Source: Polynucleobacter sp. MWH-UH25E (GTDB taxonomy: Bacteria > Pseudomonadota > Gammaproteobacteria > Burkholderiales > Burkholderiaceae). From it: a DNA stretch of 64,000 bases. Location: NCBI RefSeq assembly GCF_018687095.1, contig NZ_CP061286.1, positions 1,907,865 through 1,971,864 on the forward strand. Direction: 5' to 3'. The notes beneath the pieces were generated by a model that worked only from the letters and a program-made list of their open reading frames with translations, was not told the DNA's origin and did no database searches. A program made the position numbers and the translations under genes. How positions within the stretch are numbered: the first letter of the stretch is position 1; each line of letters opens with the position of its first letter. Below are positions 35,261 through 42,675 of the stretch, piece by piece.

Positions 35261-35497
35261 ATGAGCATTCTTCTCTTAATTCTGTCGCCAGCATTATTTG
35301 GATTATTTTGGATCATCCGTTTCCAGATTTGTGCAGCTCGTCGAAGACGGCTTGTAGACACCTATGGAGTTGACCCTTCAAAACTTAGAAATATGAGTTG
35401 TAAGGAAGTAACCGACTTACGAAATCGTATTGAGGAAGCGAAGGATCAAGGAGATGCCAATGCCCTTGAAACAGTGATTAAGCCTTATAGACCCTAG
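35261..35497 (+). CDS. small membrane-anchored protein, unrecognised
   Basis: A 78-residue protein with one N-terminal membrane helix (LLLILSPALFGLFWIIRF) and a charged C-terminal half (RNRIEEAKDQGDANALETVI) predicted to be helical. It begins nine bases after the preceding gene. No family recognised; the operon context suggests a role under oxygen limitation. Confidence 0.65.
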   Translation: MSILLLILSPALFGLFWIIRFQICAARRRRLVDTYGVDPSKLRNMSCKEVTDLRNRIEEAKDQGDANALETVIKPYRP

Positions 35498-35566
35498 ATC
35501 CATAAATATCGTCAACCAAATAAACGTAGTTTTAATCAATAGACTTAGACAAAGAAAGGCTAACAA

Positions 35567-35992
35567 ATGAAAATATTGCTACCCATCGATGGTTCGAAAT
35601 CATCTTTAAATGCCGCAAAGTATGTCGCCAAACTCGCATCAAACTCTCGAAGTCCAATAACAGTGACCCTAGTTAGCGTTCACGATGATACAGGTCTTAC
35701 TCACGTCAAGCAGTTTGTATCCAAGAGCGTGGTAGATGACTATTTACGCGAAATCAGCGAGAAAGAACTAAAACCCGCTCAAAAGGTCTTAGATGCTGCG
35801 AGAGTCAAACACAGCATGGTAATTAAGCGTGGGCATATTGCTGAGGAAATTATTACCTTGGCGAATAAGGACAAGGTTGACATCATAGTAATGGGTGCAA
35901 AAGGGCGTAGCGCTCTACTAGACGTATTAATTGGGTCAGTGGCGCAGCGAGTATCTAGCCTTGCCAAACAACCTGTACTGTTAGTGAAATAA
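35567..35992 (+). CDS. universal stress protein (UspA family)
   Basis: A 141-residue single-domain USP. It starts MKILLPIDGSKSSLNAAKYV and ends with the nucleotide-binding pattern MGAKGRSALLDVLIGSVAQRV (G-x2-G-x9-G-S), so probably binds ATP. AAAGG lies upstream of the ATG. Third gene behind the FNR-type box; USPs are common FNR/ANR targets in proteobacteria. A terminator follows. Confidence 0.9.
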   Translation: MKILLPIDGSKSSLNAAKYVAKLASNSRSPITVTLVSVHDDTGLTHVKQFVSKSVVDDYLREISEKELKPAQKVLDAARVKHSMVIKRGHIAEEIITLANKDKVDIIVMGAKGRSALLDVLIGSVAQRVSSLAKQPVLLVK

Positions 35993-36018
35993 ACCTTGGC
36001 TTTACTACTTTAATAAAG

Positions 36019-36042
36019 AGGGCTCTTGACGAGCCCTTTTTT
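36019..36042 (+). terminator. rho-independent terminator of the USP operon
   Basis: AGGGCTC-TTGAC-GAGCCCT followed by TTTTT. It overlaps the stop codon of the convergent MFS copy 2 by a base or two, so the copy-2 junction lies immediately beside it. Confidence 0.88.
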
Positions 36043-37222
36043 ACCACTCGGTTGACTGAGCACGGTCAACCCAAAACGCCATCAACATAAATGCCACAAG
36101 CGCACAGCCACCTGAAAATAGGAAGGCATATAAAGGCGTAATGGCTTCATAAATCCAACCAAAAATAAACGAGGCTGGGAACAACATCAAACCTGTGACG
36201 AGATTGAACCAACCAAAAGCTGTGCCTGCTAGACCCTTGGGCGCCATATCGGCTACCAATGCTTTCTCCACCCCTTCGGTTGCGGCTTTAAACAATCCAT
36301 AAATTCCAAACAAGGCAAATATTTGGAACATAGAAATCCCAGGCAAGCCCATGGCGATATAAAAGAAAGCAAAAGCAATCCACGCAATCAAAATAAAACG
36401 CTTTCGGCCAAACTGATCTGATAAGGCCGATAAAGGCGTTCCAAATAAAGTCGTAATGAGAGAGATGGCTGCCCATAACAAAGGAATATCTGCTTGTGGT
36501 ACCCCAGCCTCTCTTGCTCTTAATAGCAAGAACATATCTGAGGAGTTAGCCAAAGCAAAGATACCTGCTACAACAAGATATCTTTTAAATTGATTAGGCA
36601 TACCCTCAAGAGACCAACCAAATTTACTCGCTTGTGGAACGGCTTCTTTGTGGGGCTCTTTAATACACAAGGCAAGCACAATGGTGACGATTGCCGGCAC
36701 AACCGCCCATAGAAAAATATCTCTGAGTGGCACCCCTAAAGATAAAAATAGCGCAGCTAACAACGGGCCAATGACTGCGCCGGCATTATCCATAGAGCGA
36801 TGGAGCCCAAAGGTAATGCCTCTCTGATTTTTATTAACGCTTTCTGCCAATAAGGCGTCTCGAGGCGAACTACGAAGGCCTTTACCCATACGATCTGTAA
36901 AGCGAATAGCCAGAACCCATAACCAAGAATTGGCGATTGCTATTAGAGGTCTACCAATACCAGCAAGTGAATAACCCAGCACAATCCACGGCTTTGCCTT
37001 TTTAGTGCGATCTACGATTACGCCTGAAACTAATTTAAAAATACTGGAAGTAGCCTCAGCAATCCCTTCAATAATGCCCAGCGCCTTTGGACCAGCCATT
37101 AATACCGAGGCAAGATATAAAGGCATTAAGGGGTAAAGCATTTCACTAGCCGAGTCATTGACTAGACTAATGAGCCCGATGAGCCACACGGCTCGAGGAA
37201 GGGCGAGAATGCTTTTAAACAT
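36041..37222 (-). CDS. MFS transporter, copy 2
   Basis: A 393-residue permease identical to copy 1 (18600-19796) except that the last residues are RAQSTEW instead of GKMHFKPNLIKS. The swap begins right after FWVD, at the edge of the duplicated DNA, so this copy ends in sequence from the USP flank. Probably still functional, as only a cytoplasmic tail is altered. Upstream of its ATG the shared sequence runs only about 20 bases before the tRNA-Lys relic, so its promoter differs from copy 1 or is absent. Confidence 0.85.
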   Translation of the reverse strand: MFKSILALPRAVWLIGLISLVNDSASEMLYPLMPLYLASVLMAGPKALGIIEGIAEATSSIFKLVSGVIVDRTKKAKPWIVLGYSLAGIGRPLIAIANSWLWVLAIRFTDRMGKGLRSSPRDALLAESVNKNQRGITFGLHRSMDNAGAVIGPLLAALFLSLGVPLRDIFLWAVVPAIVTIVLALCIKEPHKEAVPQASKFGWSLEGMPNQFKRYLVVAGIFALANSSDMFLLLRAREAGVPQADIPLLWAAISLITTLFGTPLSALSDQFGRKRFILIAWIAFAFFYIAMGLPGISMFQIFALFGIYGLFKAATEGVEKALVADMAPKGLAGTAFGWFNLVTGLMLFPASFIFGWIYEAITPLYAFLFSGGCALVAFMLMAFWVDRAQSTEW

Positions 37223-37240
37223 GACAAGCTCAATTTAGCA
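36066..37240. repeat. 1.17-kb direct repeat, copy 2 (MFS gene)
   Basis: Counterpart of 18640-19814 in the same orientation. Its right end (AATTTAGCA) directly abuts the decayed tRNA-Lys fragment at 37241, and its left end lies 23 bases beyond the USP terminator. Confidence 0.9.
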
Positions 37241-37290
37241 TTAATCCGTTAGACGCGAGTTGAAATCTCGCCAGACCCGCCAGTTATACA
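37241..37290 (+). repeat. attachment-like repeat 4: decayed tRNA-Lys 3' fragment
   Basis: TTAATCCGTT, then CGCGAGTT, AATCTCGCC, GACCC and CCAGTTATACA line up with the tRNA-Lys 3' end with several substitutions. The flank GTTATACA is retained. More diverged than the copies at 21519 and 28686, hence probably the oldest junction. Confidence 0.82.
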
Positions 37291-37361
37291 AAAGTCCCTG
37301 GATATATCTGAACTGACCCCTTTTAGCTGGATTGGGTGTCCAACCAAGGGGGTTTTGTTTT

Positions 37362-37886
37362 ATGAGCAAGTACAACAAGCAGTTCAAGCTAAAGGTAGTT
37401 CAGGAGTTTTTAAAGTCAGGTGGTCTTAAGCGGGTAGGCCACTTATTTGAGATTAGTCACGCAGATGTCCGTAAATGGGTTCTAGCCTATCAAGCACATG
37501 GGCACAGTGGCCTATCCCCAAAGCGGCAACACTACTGTCCGCAGTTCAAATTGCAAGTTCTGCAGTACATGGCCAAGCACCAAGTATCAGCTAGACCAAC
37601 TGCTGCCCACTTTAGGATTGGCAGCATGACCACCATTTTGCAGTGGCAACGCCTCTACAATGAAGGTGGCATTACTGCTCTAAAACCTAAGCCCAAGGGA
37701 AGGTTGTCCATGTCCCAGTTCAATATCAAAGCACTGCTTAAAAAGCCCATCTCTGAGCTCACCCCCGAAGAGTTGCGAAGACGTTTAGAGTATGCCGAAG
37801 CAGAGGCTGCCTACCTAAAAAAGTTAGAAGCCTTAGCTCAGAGCAAAGCAGCAAAAGAGAACAAGCCCAAGTCATCACTGAGCTAA
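37362..37886 (+). CDS. IS3-family OrfA
   Basis: A 174-residue DNA-binding subunit with two helix-turn-helix segments (FKLKVVQEFLKSGGLKRVGHLFEISHADVRKW and the RPTAAHFRI...ILQWQ region) and a helical C-terminal zipper (LRRRLEYAEAEAAYLKKLEA). ATG 37362 is preferred over the open extension to 37332. A_AAA_AAG at 37817-37823, in the zipper, is set for -1 frameshifting into OrfB. Confidence 0.9.
   Translation: MSKYNKQFKLKVVQEFLKSGGLKRVGHLFEISHADVRKWVLAYQAHGHSGLSPKRQHYCPQFKLQVLQYMAKHQVSARPTAAHFRIGSMTTILQWQRLYNEGGITALKPKPKGRLSMSQFNIKALLKKPISELTPEELRRRLEYAEAEAAYLKKLEALAQSKAAKENKPKSSLS
37817..37823 (+). promoter_or_regulatory. programmed -1 frameshift site (A_AAA_AAG)
   Basis: In the OrfA frame the heptamer reads A AAA AAG. 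The -1 frame is open from here through the OrfB ATG at 37928 with no stop, giving a fused OrfAB of about 451 residues. This is the standard way IS3-family elements make transposase. Confidence 0.85.
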
Positions 37887-37927
37887 GGCCACATTACCGT
37901 TTACTCGATTTACTGACCATCGCCAAG

Positions 37928-38716
37928 ATGGCTAAAAGCGTTTATTACTACTGGGTTAAGGTCGGTAGTAATCGATCCGACCCCTATCAATCTGCTAAAG
38001 AGCAAATTACGCAGATCTTTAGCGCCCATCAAGGGCGCTATGGCTATCGGCGGGTGCACTTAGAACTGCGCAACCAGCAGCAATATCTAAACCACAAGAC
38101 CGTGCAAAAGCTCATGACTCAGCTAGGACTCAAATCCCTAGTCAGACCGAAGCGCTACCAGTCTTACAAAGGCTCTGTAGGTAAGGTGGCTCCCAACTTG
38201 CTGGAGCGCAACTTTGAGACCAGTAAACCCAATCAAAAATGGGTGACCGATGTCACGCAGTTCAATGTCAAAGGCGAGAAGGTGTATCTCTCACCAGTCT
38301 TAGATCTGTATAACGGCGAGATCATCTCCTATGAGGTTGCCGATCGACCTCAGATTAGTTCGGTCATGCAAATGCTCCAAAAGGCTTTTAAACAACTCAA
38401 AAAAGAAGATAGGCCTGTGTTGCACTCAGATCAGGGCTGGCAATACCAGATGGGGCTTTATCAGCAAGCCTTAAAGGAGAAAGGCATTACTCAGAGCATG
38501 TCTAGAAAAGGCAACTGCTTAGATAACGCCGTAATGGAGAACTGGTTTGGGATTATGAAAACCGAGTTCTTCTATCAAAAGAAGTTTGCAGATGTCCCAT
38601 CTTTTAAAAAGGAGCTTAAGGAATACATCGACTACTACAACCATGATCGTATTAAGCAAAAACTAAAGGGATTAAGTCCGGTGCAATACCGTACTCAATC
38701 CCTTCTGGTAACCTAA
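37928..38716 (+). CDS. IS3-family OrfB, DDE integrase-core transposase
   Basis: 262 residues from ATG 37928, though the active protein is probably the frameshift fusion. HTH_21-like start (AHQGRYGYRRVHLEL), then the rve core with catalytic residues in KWVTDVTQF (D), VLHSDQGWQYQ (D) and NCLDNAVMENWFGIMKTE (E), and the usual DYYNHDRIKQKLKGLSPVQYR ending. It looks intact. Confidence 0.93.
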   Translation: MAKSVYYYWVKVGSNRSDPYQSAKEQITQIFSAHQGRYGYRRVHLELRNQQQYLNHKTVQKLMTQLGLKSLVRPKRYQSYKGSVGKVAPNLLERNFETSKPNQKWVTDVTQFNVKGEKVYLSPVLDLYNGEIISYEVADRPQISSVMQMLQKAFKQLKKEDRPVLHSDQGWQYQMGLYQQALKEKGITQSMSRKGNCLDNAVMENWFGIMKTEFFYQKKFADVPSFKKELKEYIDYYNHDRIKQKLKGLSPVQYRTQSLLVT

Positions 38717-38749
38717 CTAAACTGTCCAACTTTTGGGGGTCAGTTCACT

Positions 38750-38935
38750 CGGTGGGTTTTCCTTTTTGGTTACGGTAAATGAGATGACTATTGGTAACAA
38801 TCCAAGATCTTATATGTCGCTATGGATCAGGATGTGATGCGTTAGGCAACCGTAGGTGACTATCGGAAGATTTGGTTAGTAAGTGTCTTGTTTCCGGACA
38901 CTTGTGGCACTTGGTTTGTCGGGTTACCTGACAAA
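38750..38935. repeat. tRNA-Lys downstream repeat unit, copy 3
   Basis: Right of the IS3 element: a T-rich tail, the conserved stretch with GACTATCGGAAGATTTGGTT (38858-38877), H1 (38881-38903, AAGTGTC/GACACTT) and H2 (38915-38935, TTTGTCGGGT/ACCTGACAAA with one mismatch). It probably represents the original chromosomal flank of tRNA-Lys or its nearest relic. No gene is supported in 38717-38967. Confidence 0.75.
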
Positions 38936-38937
38936 AT

Positions 38938-38960
38938 AAAACCACCCGGAGGTGGTTTTA
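38938..38960 (-). terminator. terminator for the TctC-type gene
   Basis: AAAACCACC-CGGA-GGTGGTTTT, directly after the stop codon of the gene on the minus strand; on that strand the stem is followed by TTATTTTG. Confidence 0.7.
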
Positions 38961-38967
38961 TCAAGAG

Positions 38968-39939
38968 TTATTCTTCAGTAATATTTTTATCTTTAATAAT
39001 TTTTGCCCAAGTAGCAGATTCCTTAGCCATAAATTTTGCTAAATCCGCTCTGCTCATTGGAGCAGGACTAAAGTTGTGCTCGCCAAGTGCAGCAATCACA
39101 GACTTATCACTCAGGACCTTTACAAGAGCCTTATTCCATCCATCCAAAATTGGCGTTGGCGTTTTTCCTGGAGCCATAAATGCATACCAATTTGTAGAGT
39201 CAAATCCTGGATATCCAGACTCAGCAATTGTTGGGACCTTTGGATAAAAAGGAGAACGCTTTGAACTAGTTACTGCCAATGGAATCAGTTTTCCCTCTTT
39301 AATAAATGGGCCCGCAGTTGATGGGGATGAGTAGTATACAGAAACCCTTCCCGATAACACATCGATCATTGCTGGATTACCGCCCTTATAAGGCACATGA
39401 ACCATATCGATGCCGGCAACCGCATCAAATAATTCACCTTGTAAGTGTGATGCGGATCCACTACCTGTAGAAGCAAAAGTCAATTTGCCCGGCTCTTTCT
39501 TTGCCAATGCCACAAGATCCTTCAAACTCTTCACACCCAAAGATGGAGGCACCACTAAGATATTCGGAAACATGAGACCCATTGTTAAAGGCGCAAGATC
39601 TTTAACGGGATCATATGAAATCTTCATCATGTGCGGAGCAATGGTTAAAGGGCCAATTGACCCCAAGAGAATCATTGAACCGTCCGTCGGGCCATTCGCA
39701 ACTACGCCGTGAGCAATATTACCGCCAGCACCTGGCCTGTTATCCACCACCACAGCCTGACCTATATCCTCCCCAAGCTTTTTAGCGATAACGCGAGCAG
39801 CAGTATCTGCTGAACCCCCAGCCGCAAAGCCCACAACCATTGTTACCGTCTTTTTAGGCGGAAATTCTTGGGCAATGGAAATGCTCGGCAACAAAAGTGC
39901 CAACAAAATAAATTGAATCAGTTTTCTAGTTGTCATCAT
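38968..39939 (-). CDS. TctC/Bug-family periplasmic substrate-binding protein
   Basis: A 323-residue protein with a signal peptide (ending SISIAQ) and the Bug fold: VTMVVGFAAGGSADTAARVIA, VVVDNRPGAGGNIAHGVVA, TFASTGSGSASHLQGELF and VPYKGGNPAMIDVLSG. These proteins bind small carboxylates; a TctAB permease is not nearby, as is common for orphan Bug proteins in Burkholderiales. Ligand unknown. The ATG at 39939 is one residue before a second ATG. Confidence 0.9.
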   Translation of the reverse strand: MMTTRKLIQFILLALLLPSISIAQEFPPKKTVTMVVGFAAGGSADTAARVIAKKLGEDIGQAVVVDNRPGAGGNIAHGVVANGPTDGSMILLGSIGPLTIAPHMMKISYDPVKDLAPLTMGLMFPNILVVPPSLGVKSLKDLVALAKKEPGKLTFASTGSGSASHLQGELFDAVAGIDMVHVPYKGGNPAMIDVLSGRVSVYYSSPSTAGPFIKEGKLIPLAVTSSKRSPFYPKVPTIAESGYPGFDSTNWYAFMAPGKTPTPILDGWNKALVKVLSDKSVIAALGEHNFSPAPMSRADLAKFMAKESATWAKIIKDKNITEE

Positions 39940-39960
39940 ATTCTTTCTTAATTGAATAAT

Positions 39961-40755
39961 TTACCAAGGCAATGCGGGCAACATCGGCTTAAGTCCAGCC
40001 TTCTGAATAGTTGGCGCAGCTTTGGGGGAAGCCAGAAATGCGATCAGATCTCTAGAAGCATTTAGGTTTGCAACATTACTAGTAATGCCCGCGGAGAACA
40101 AAACGGTTTGCTGAACTTCTGGAGGAATCTCACCAATGAAATCAATTCCCGGAATGGGAATCAATTCGCTAACCTGCTGAAAACCCAGCTCTGCATCACC
40201 TCTTGCTACTACAGTGCCAACGCGCTCGCTATAAATCTTTTTCGCTGTTTTACTCATTTGCTCGGCAATCCCCAATTTAGGAAATAGCTCGGTGGATAAG
40301 TAGGTTCCGCTTGCACTAGCTGAATAAGCCACAGATTTTGCATTGAGCAAGGCTTGCTTTAAGGCTGGAACGGTGCTGATATCAGGCTTGGGAGCGCCCG
40401 CTTTAACAGCAGCACCAATCACTGAAGCAACCAGATCTACGCGAGTGCCTGGTTGCACTGCTCCACTTTTGATAAAGCCATCTAAAGATGGTGACGCCAA
40501 AATTAAGACATCAAACTTTTCATCTCTTGCTAGCCTTGAAGGAATTGAATCCGGGGCCGCACCCATAGATGAACCATAAGAAATAATTACCTTATTAGGC
40601 GACTGCTTTTCATATTCAGGCACTAGAGCTTTCAATGCCTCAGCAAATGCACCTGAAGTAATTACTTGAATATCGGCAGCAAATACCGATGTAGCGCCAA
40701 GCAAGCCAATAGCGACAATCAAAAAGACATGCTTAATGTAATTCAAGAGCTTCAT
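39961..40755 (-). CDS. ModA-like periplasmic substrate-binding protein
   Basis: A 264-residue exported binding protein (signal peptide ending TSVFAA). ITSGAFAEALKALVPEYEKQ, ISYGSSMGA, FDVLILASPSLDGFIKSG and the C-terminal ASRDLIAFLASPKAAPTIQKAGLKP match the molybdate-binding-like family. No permease or ATPase gene is adjacent, and the usual molybdate residues are not obvious, so the ligand may be another anion or a small organic acid. It lies 21 bases upstream of the TctC-type gene and may be co-transcribed. Confidence 0.82.
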   Translation of the reverse strand: MKLLNYIKHVFLIVAIGLLGATSVFAADIQVITSGAFAEALKALVPEYEKQSPNKVIISYGSSMGAAPDSIPSRLARDEKFDVLILASPSLDGFIKSGAVQPGTRVDLVASVIGAAVKAGAPKPDISTVPALKQALLNAKSVAYSASASGTYLSTELFPKLGIAEQMSKTAKKIYSERVGTVVARGDAELGFQQVSELIPIPGIDFIGEIPPEVQQTVLFSAGITSNVANLNASRDLIAFLASPKAAPTIQKAGLKPMLPALPW

Positions 40756-40819
40756 TTTCTTTTCCTAAATTTTTATATCGAGGCAAGCTTAATCTTTTAC
40801 CATTTACCGGCAATTTTCG

Positions 40820-40972
40820 TTACCTACCCTGACAATCTAACGGCATTTCTCGCAATGGTTTTTCTTGGCTGAAATCGCAATTCACGCCAACGGGTGATGT
40901 GGTGCTCGCAAGACACGCACTCAAGCACAAAGTAGATATAGCTATAGACAGCATTAAAGAAAATCTTTTCAT
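40820..40972 (-). CDS. 50-residue predicted lipoprotein
   Basis: A reading frame of 50 codons from ATG 40972. It starts MKRFSLMLSIAISTLCLSAC, a lipoprotein signal peptide with lipobox LSAC (Cys20), followed by a 30-residue mature part with two more cysteines (VNCDF and LDCQGR). GAGGG lies just before the ATG at rather short spacing. It is 64 bases from the ModA-like start, on the same strand. Not recognised as a family; it would sit in the outer or inner membrane facing the periplasm. It could also be a chance frame, but the signal peptide makes that less likely. Confidence 0.6.
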   Translation of the reverse strand: MKRFSLMLSIAISTLCLSACLASTTSPVGVNCDFSQEKPLREMPLDCQGR

Positions 40973-41142
40973 AATCCCTCGTTAATTGACGTTACTCAAA
41001 ACCTTTACCATCTCATCCTAAACGAATCTAATCATATTATCGAATTTTCAGATCAATAAAATCAAAATAATTCGTTAGACCAATAACAATTAATTTCCCG
41101 ATAATGATTCTATGGTGTTCGTTGATCAAAGGAGATATAACC

Positions 41143-41634
41143 ATGGCCACAAAATCAAACAAAACTGTAATTGACATTGGCATCAGCGAAAAGGATCGCA
41201 AAGCGATTGCCAAAGGCTTATCGGCGCTTTTAGCCGATAGCTACTCCCTCTACCTTATGACCCATAACTTCCATTGGAACGTAAAAGGGCCCATGTTTAA
41301 CACCCTGCATACGATGTTCATGGCTCAATATACAGAGCAATGGGCTGCACTTGATCTTATCGCCGAACGGATCAGGGCACTTGGCGAGCCAGCACCTGGA
41401 ACATATAAAGAATTTGCCAAACTAACTTCTATTGATGAGGTACAAGGAACTCCGAAAGCGATGGAAATGGTCAGGCTTCTTGTAAAGGCACAAGAGGCAA
41501 CAGCAAAGACTGCGCGCAAGCTTTTTCCCTTGGTAGAAAAAGCAAATGATCAGCCAACTGCTGATTTATTAACCCAAAGACAAGATGTGCACGAGAAAAC
41601 GGCTTGGATGTTGCGAAGCCTGCTAGAGGAGTAA
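41143..41634 (+). CDS. dps: Dps-family DNA-binding ferritin-like protein
   Basis: A 163-residue miniferritin that oxidises Fe(II) with peroxide and protects DNA. ATG 41143 follows AAAGGAGA. Ferroxidase ligands occur in LMTHNFHWNVKGPMFNTLH and QWAALDLIAERIRALGEPAPG (the H...H...D/E pattern of the intersubunit site). An N-terminal lysine-bearing tail (MATKSNKT) could contact DNA. The frame extends upstream to 41104 without a ribosome site. The upstream region is AT-rich, with no clear operator. Confidence 0.93.
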   Translation: MATKSNKTVIDIGISEKDRKAIAKGLSALLADSYSLYLMTHNFHWNVKGPMFNTLHTMFMAQYTEQWAALDLIAERIRALGEPAPGTYKEFAKLTSIDEVQGTPKAMEMVRLLVKAQEATAKTARKLFPLVEKANDQPTADLLTQRQDVHEKTAWMLRSLLEE

Positions 41635-41654
41635 GGTACTCGGCGCCCTTAGGT

Positions 41655-42266
41655 TTATTCCTGCTGGGCGCTATCTTTATTCAATCGTTGAATTTGTTGC
41701 CGCAACCATCGGCTATGCTGGGCAAAATAGGTCAGCAAGCCGATCACTAACATGTTCCCGAAGAAGCCGCCCATAACAATGATCATGCTTTCGCGCATGA
41801 AATTGTCAAAGGCATAGTTATGAACTACGAAAATCACATAGGTATAACTAAACCCATGGGCAACGCTCGCAAGTAAAGCCAGCGTTACAACATCGCGATA
41901 TTTCAAATTATGAAGGTCCCGCGCAATTCCTAGGCCCTTAAGCGTTAAATTTATAACGAGAACTAAAATGGCACTCCCAACCGTCGCTACCGTTAACCAT
42001 ATGTACCAAGGCTGTTCTGGTTGAAAAATAATAAGCCTAATAAATACGGCTAGGCCAACGCCTATCGCAGCCATCCAACCAAAAATTAAAACTGAGAGTA
42101 CCTTAACACCTGCAGGGAGGTAAATAAAGTAACTAAGCTCGGGGCGATTCTCTAGTGCTGGGAAGGCTTTAACAAGATATAGCGTAAAAAAGTATAGGCA
42201 GAACGGTACTCCTATTTTTAGGAGGATAATGGGGAGTCGTATTTGATTTATTGAAGATATGGGCAC
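41655..42266 (-). CDS. polytopic membrane protein, unrecognised (MASE1-like hydrophobicity)
   Basis: 203 residues with about six hydrophobic helices (for example LLKIGVPFCLYFFTLYLVKAF, LSVLIFGWMAAIGVGLAVFI, VATVGSAILVLVINLTL, GGFFGNMLVIGLLTYF). The second helix region, YLPAGVKVLSVLIFGWMAAIG, recalls MASE1 sensory modules but no output domain follows. The start is GTG 42266; no ATG is available before helix 2. It overlaps the open extension of the divergent winged-helix gene. Confidence 0.6.
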   Translation of the reverse strand: MPISSINQIRLPIILLKIGVPFCLYFFTLYLVKAFPALENRPELSYFIYLPAGVKVLSVLIFGWMAAIGVGLAVFIRLIIFQPEQPWYIWLTVATVGSAILVLVINLTLKGLGIARDLHNLKYRDVVTLALLASVAHGFSYTYVIFVVHNYAFDNFMRESMIIVMGGFFGNMLVIGLLTYFAQHSRWLRQQIQRLNKDSAQQE

Positions 42267-42303
42267 AGACCCATCATACTTAAAAACAGGGGACGCTACT
42301 GAA

Positions 42304-42639
42304 ATGACAAATTCTTACTTACGCTTTTTGCATCTTGCGGATACGCTTATTAATCCCAATGACAAGCCTTTGGATTCGTTGAGCAAAGATATTCTTGAGC
42401 ACATTAGCAAGCACATAGTTCTAAACAAAGGCAAGATTGTGGTTGGCGATATTCTGATGCTCAGCCAATTTGGGTCTCAAGCAACCCTCCACAAAAGGCT
42501 CCACGCCTTAGTAGATGATGGTTATTTAAAACTTAAGCCAACGAACGATGGCAGAGTAAAGCAAATTGAGCTTACAAAAAAAGCAACAAAATATTTTGCC
42601 GGATTAAGCCAAGCCCTAGAAAAAGCAGTAAACGCCTAA
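42304..42639 (+). CDS. small winged-helix (MarR-like) regulator
   Basis: 111 residues from ATG 42304 (MTNSYLRFLHLADTL). The segment LVVGDILMLSQFGSQATLHKRLHALVDDGYLKLKPTNDGRVKQIELT is a winged helix with the recognition helix around SQATLHKRLHALV. An ATG at 42259 would add 15 residues and overlap the divergent membrane gene. It may control that neighbour; the target is inferred from position only. Confidence 0.7.
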   Translation: MTNSYLRFLHLADTLINPNDKPLDSLSKDILEHISKHIVLNKGKIVVGDILMLSQFGSQATLHKRLHALVDDGYLKLKPTNDGRVKQIELTKKATKYFAGLSQALEKAVNA

Positions 42640-42675
42640 TAGGGCTTACTTAGCAACATAAACTAAGCTAGCACT

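Larger units (their letters stand above)
37309..38747 (+). mobile_element. IS3-family (IS150-type) insertion sequence
   Basis: About 1,439 bp, bounded by TGAACTGACCCC and its inverse GGGGTCAGTTCA. It contains two overlapping-phase genes typical of IS3. The same ends are found in the 53-bp remnant at 28754. No clear target duplication. Like that remnant, it lies about 25 bases after a tRNA-Lys 3' fragment. Confidence 0.92.

Noticed and set aside
36041..37222. MFS copy 2 as a pseudogene
   Set aside because: The frame is complete with all helices; only the final tail residues differ, so I keep it as a CDS.
13880..37290. The tRNA-Lys fragments as extra tRNA genes
   Set aside because: Only the 3' half is present in the three extra copies; no acceptor 5' strand or D-arm exists, so they cannot fold as tRNA.
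14074..38935. Repeated palindromes as a CRISPR array
   Set aside because: The hairpins are few, widely scattered, of two types, have no regular spacers, and no cas genes are present.
41040..41142. Fur or OxyR site in front of dps
   Set aside because: GATAATGATTCT is only a partial Fur-like match, and no OxyR-type repeat could be aligned convincingly.
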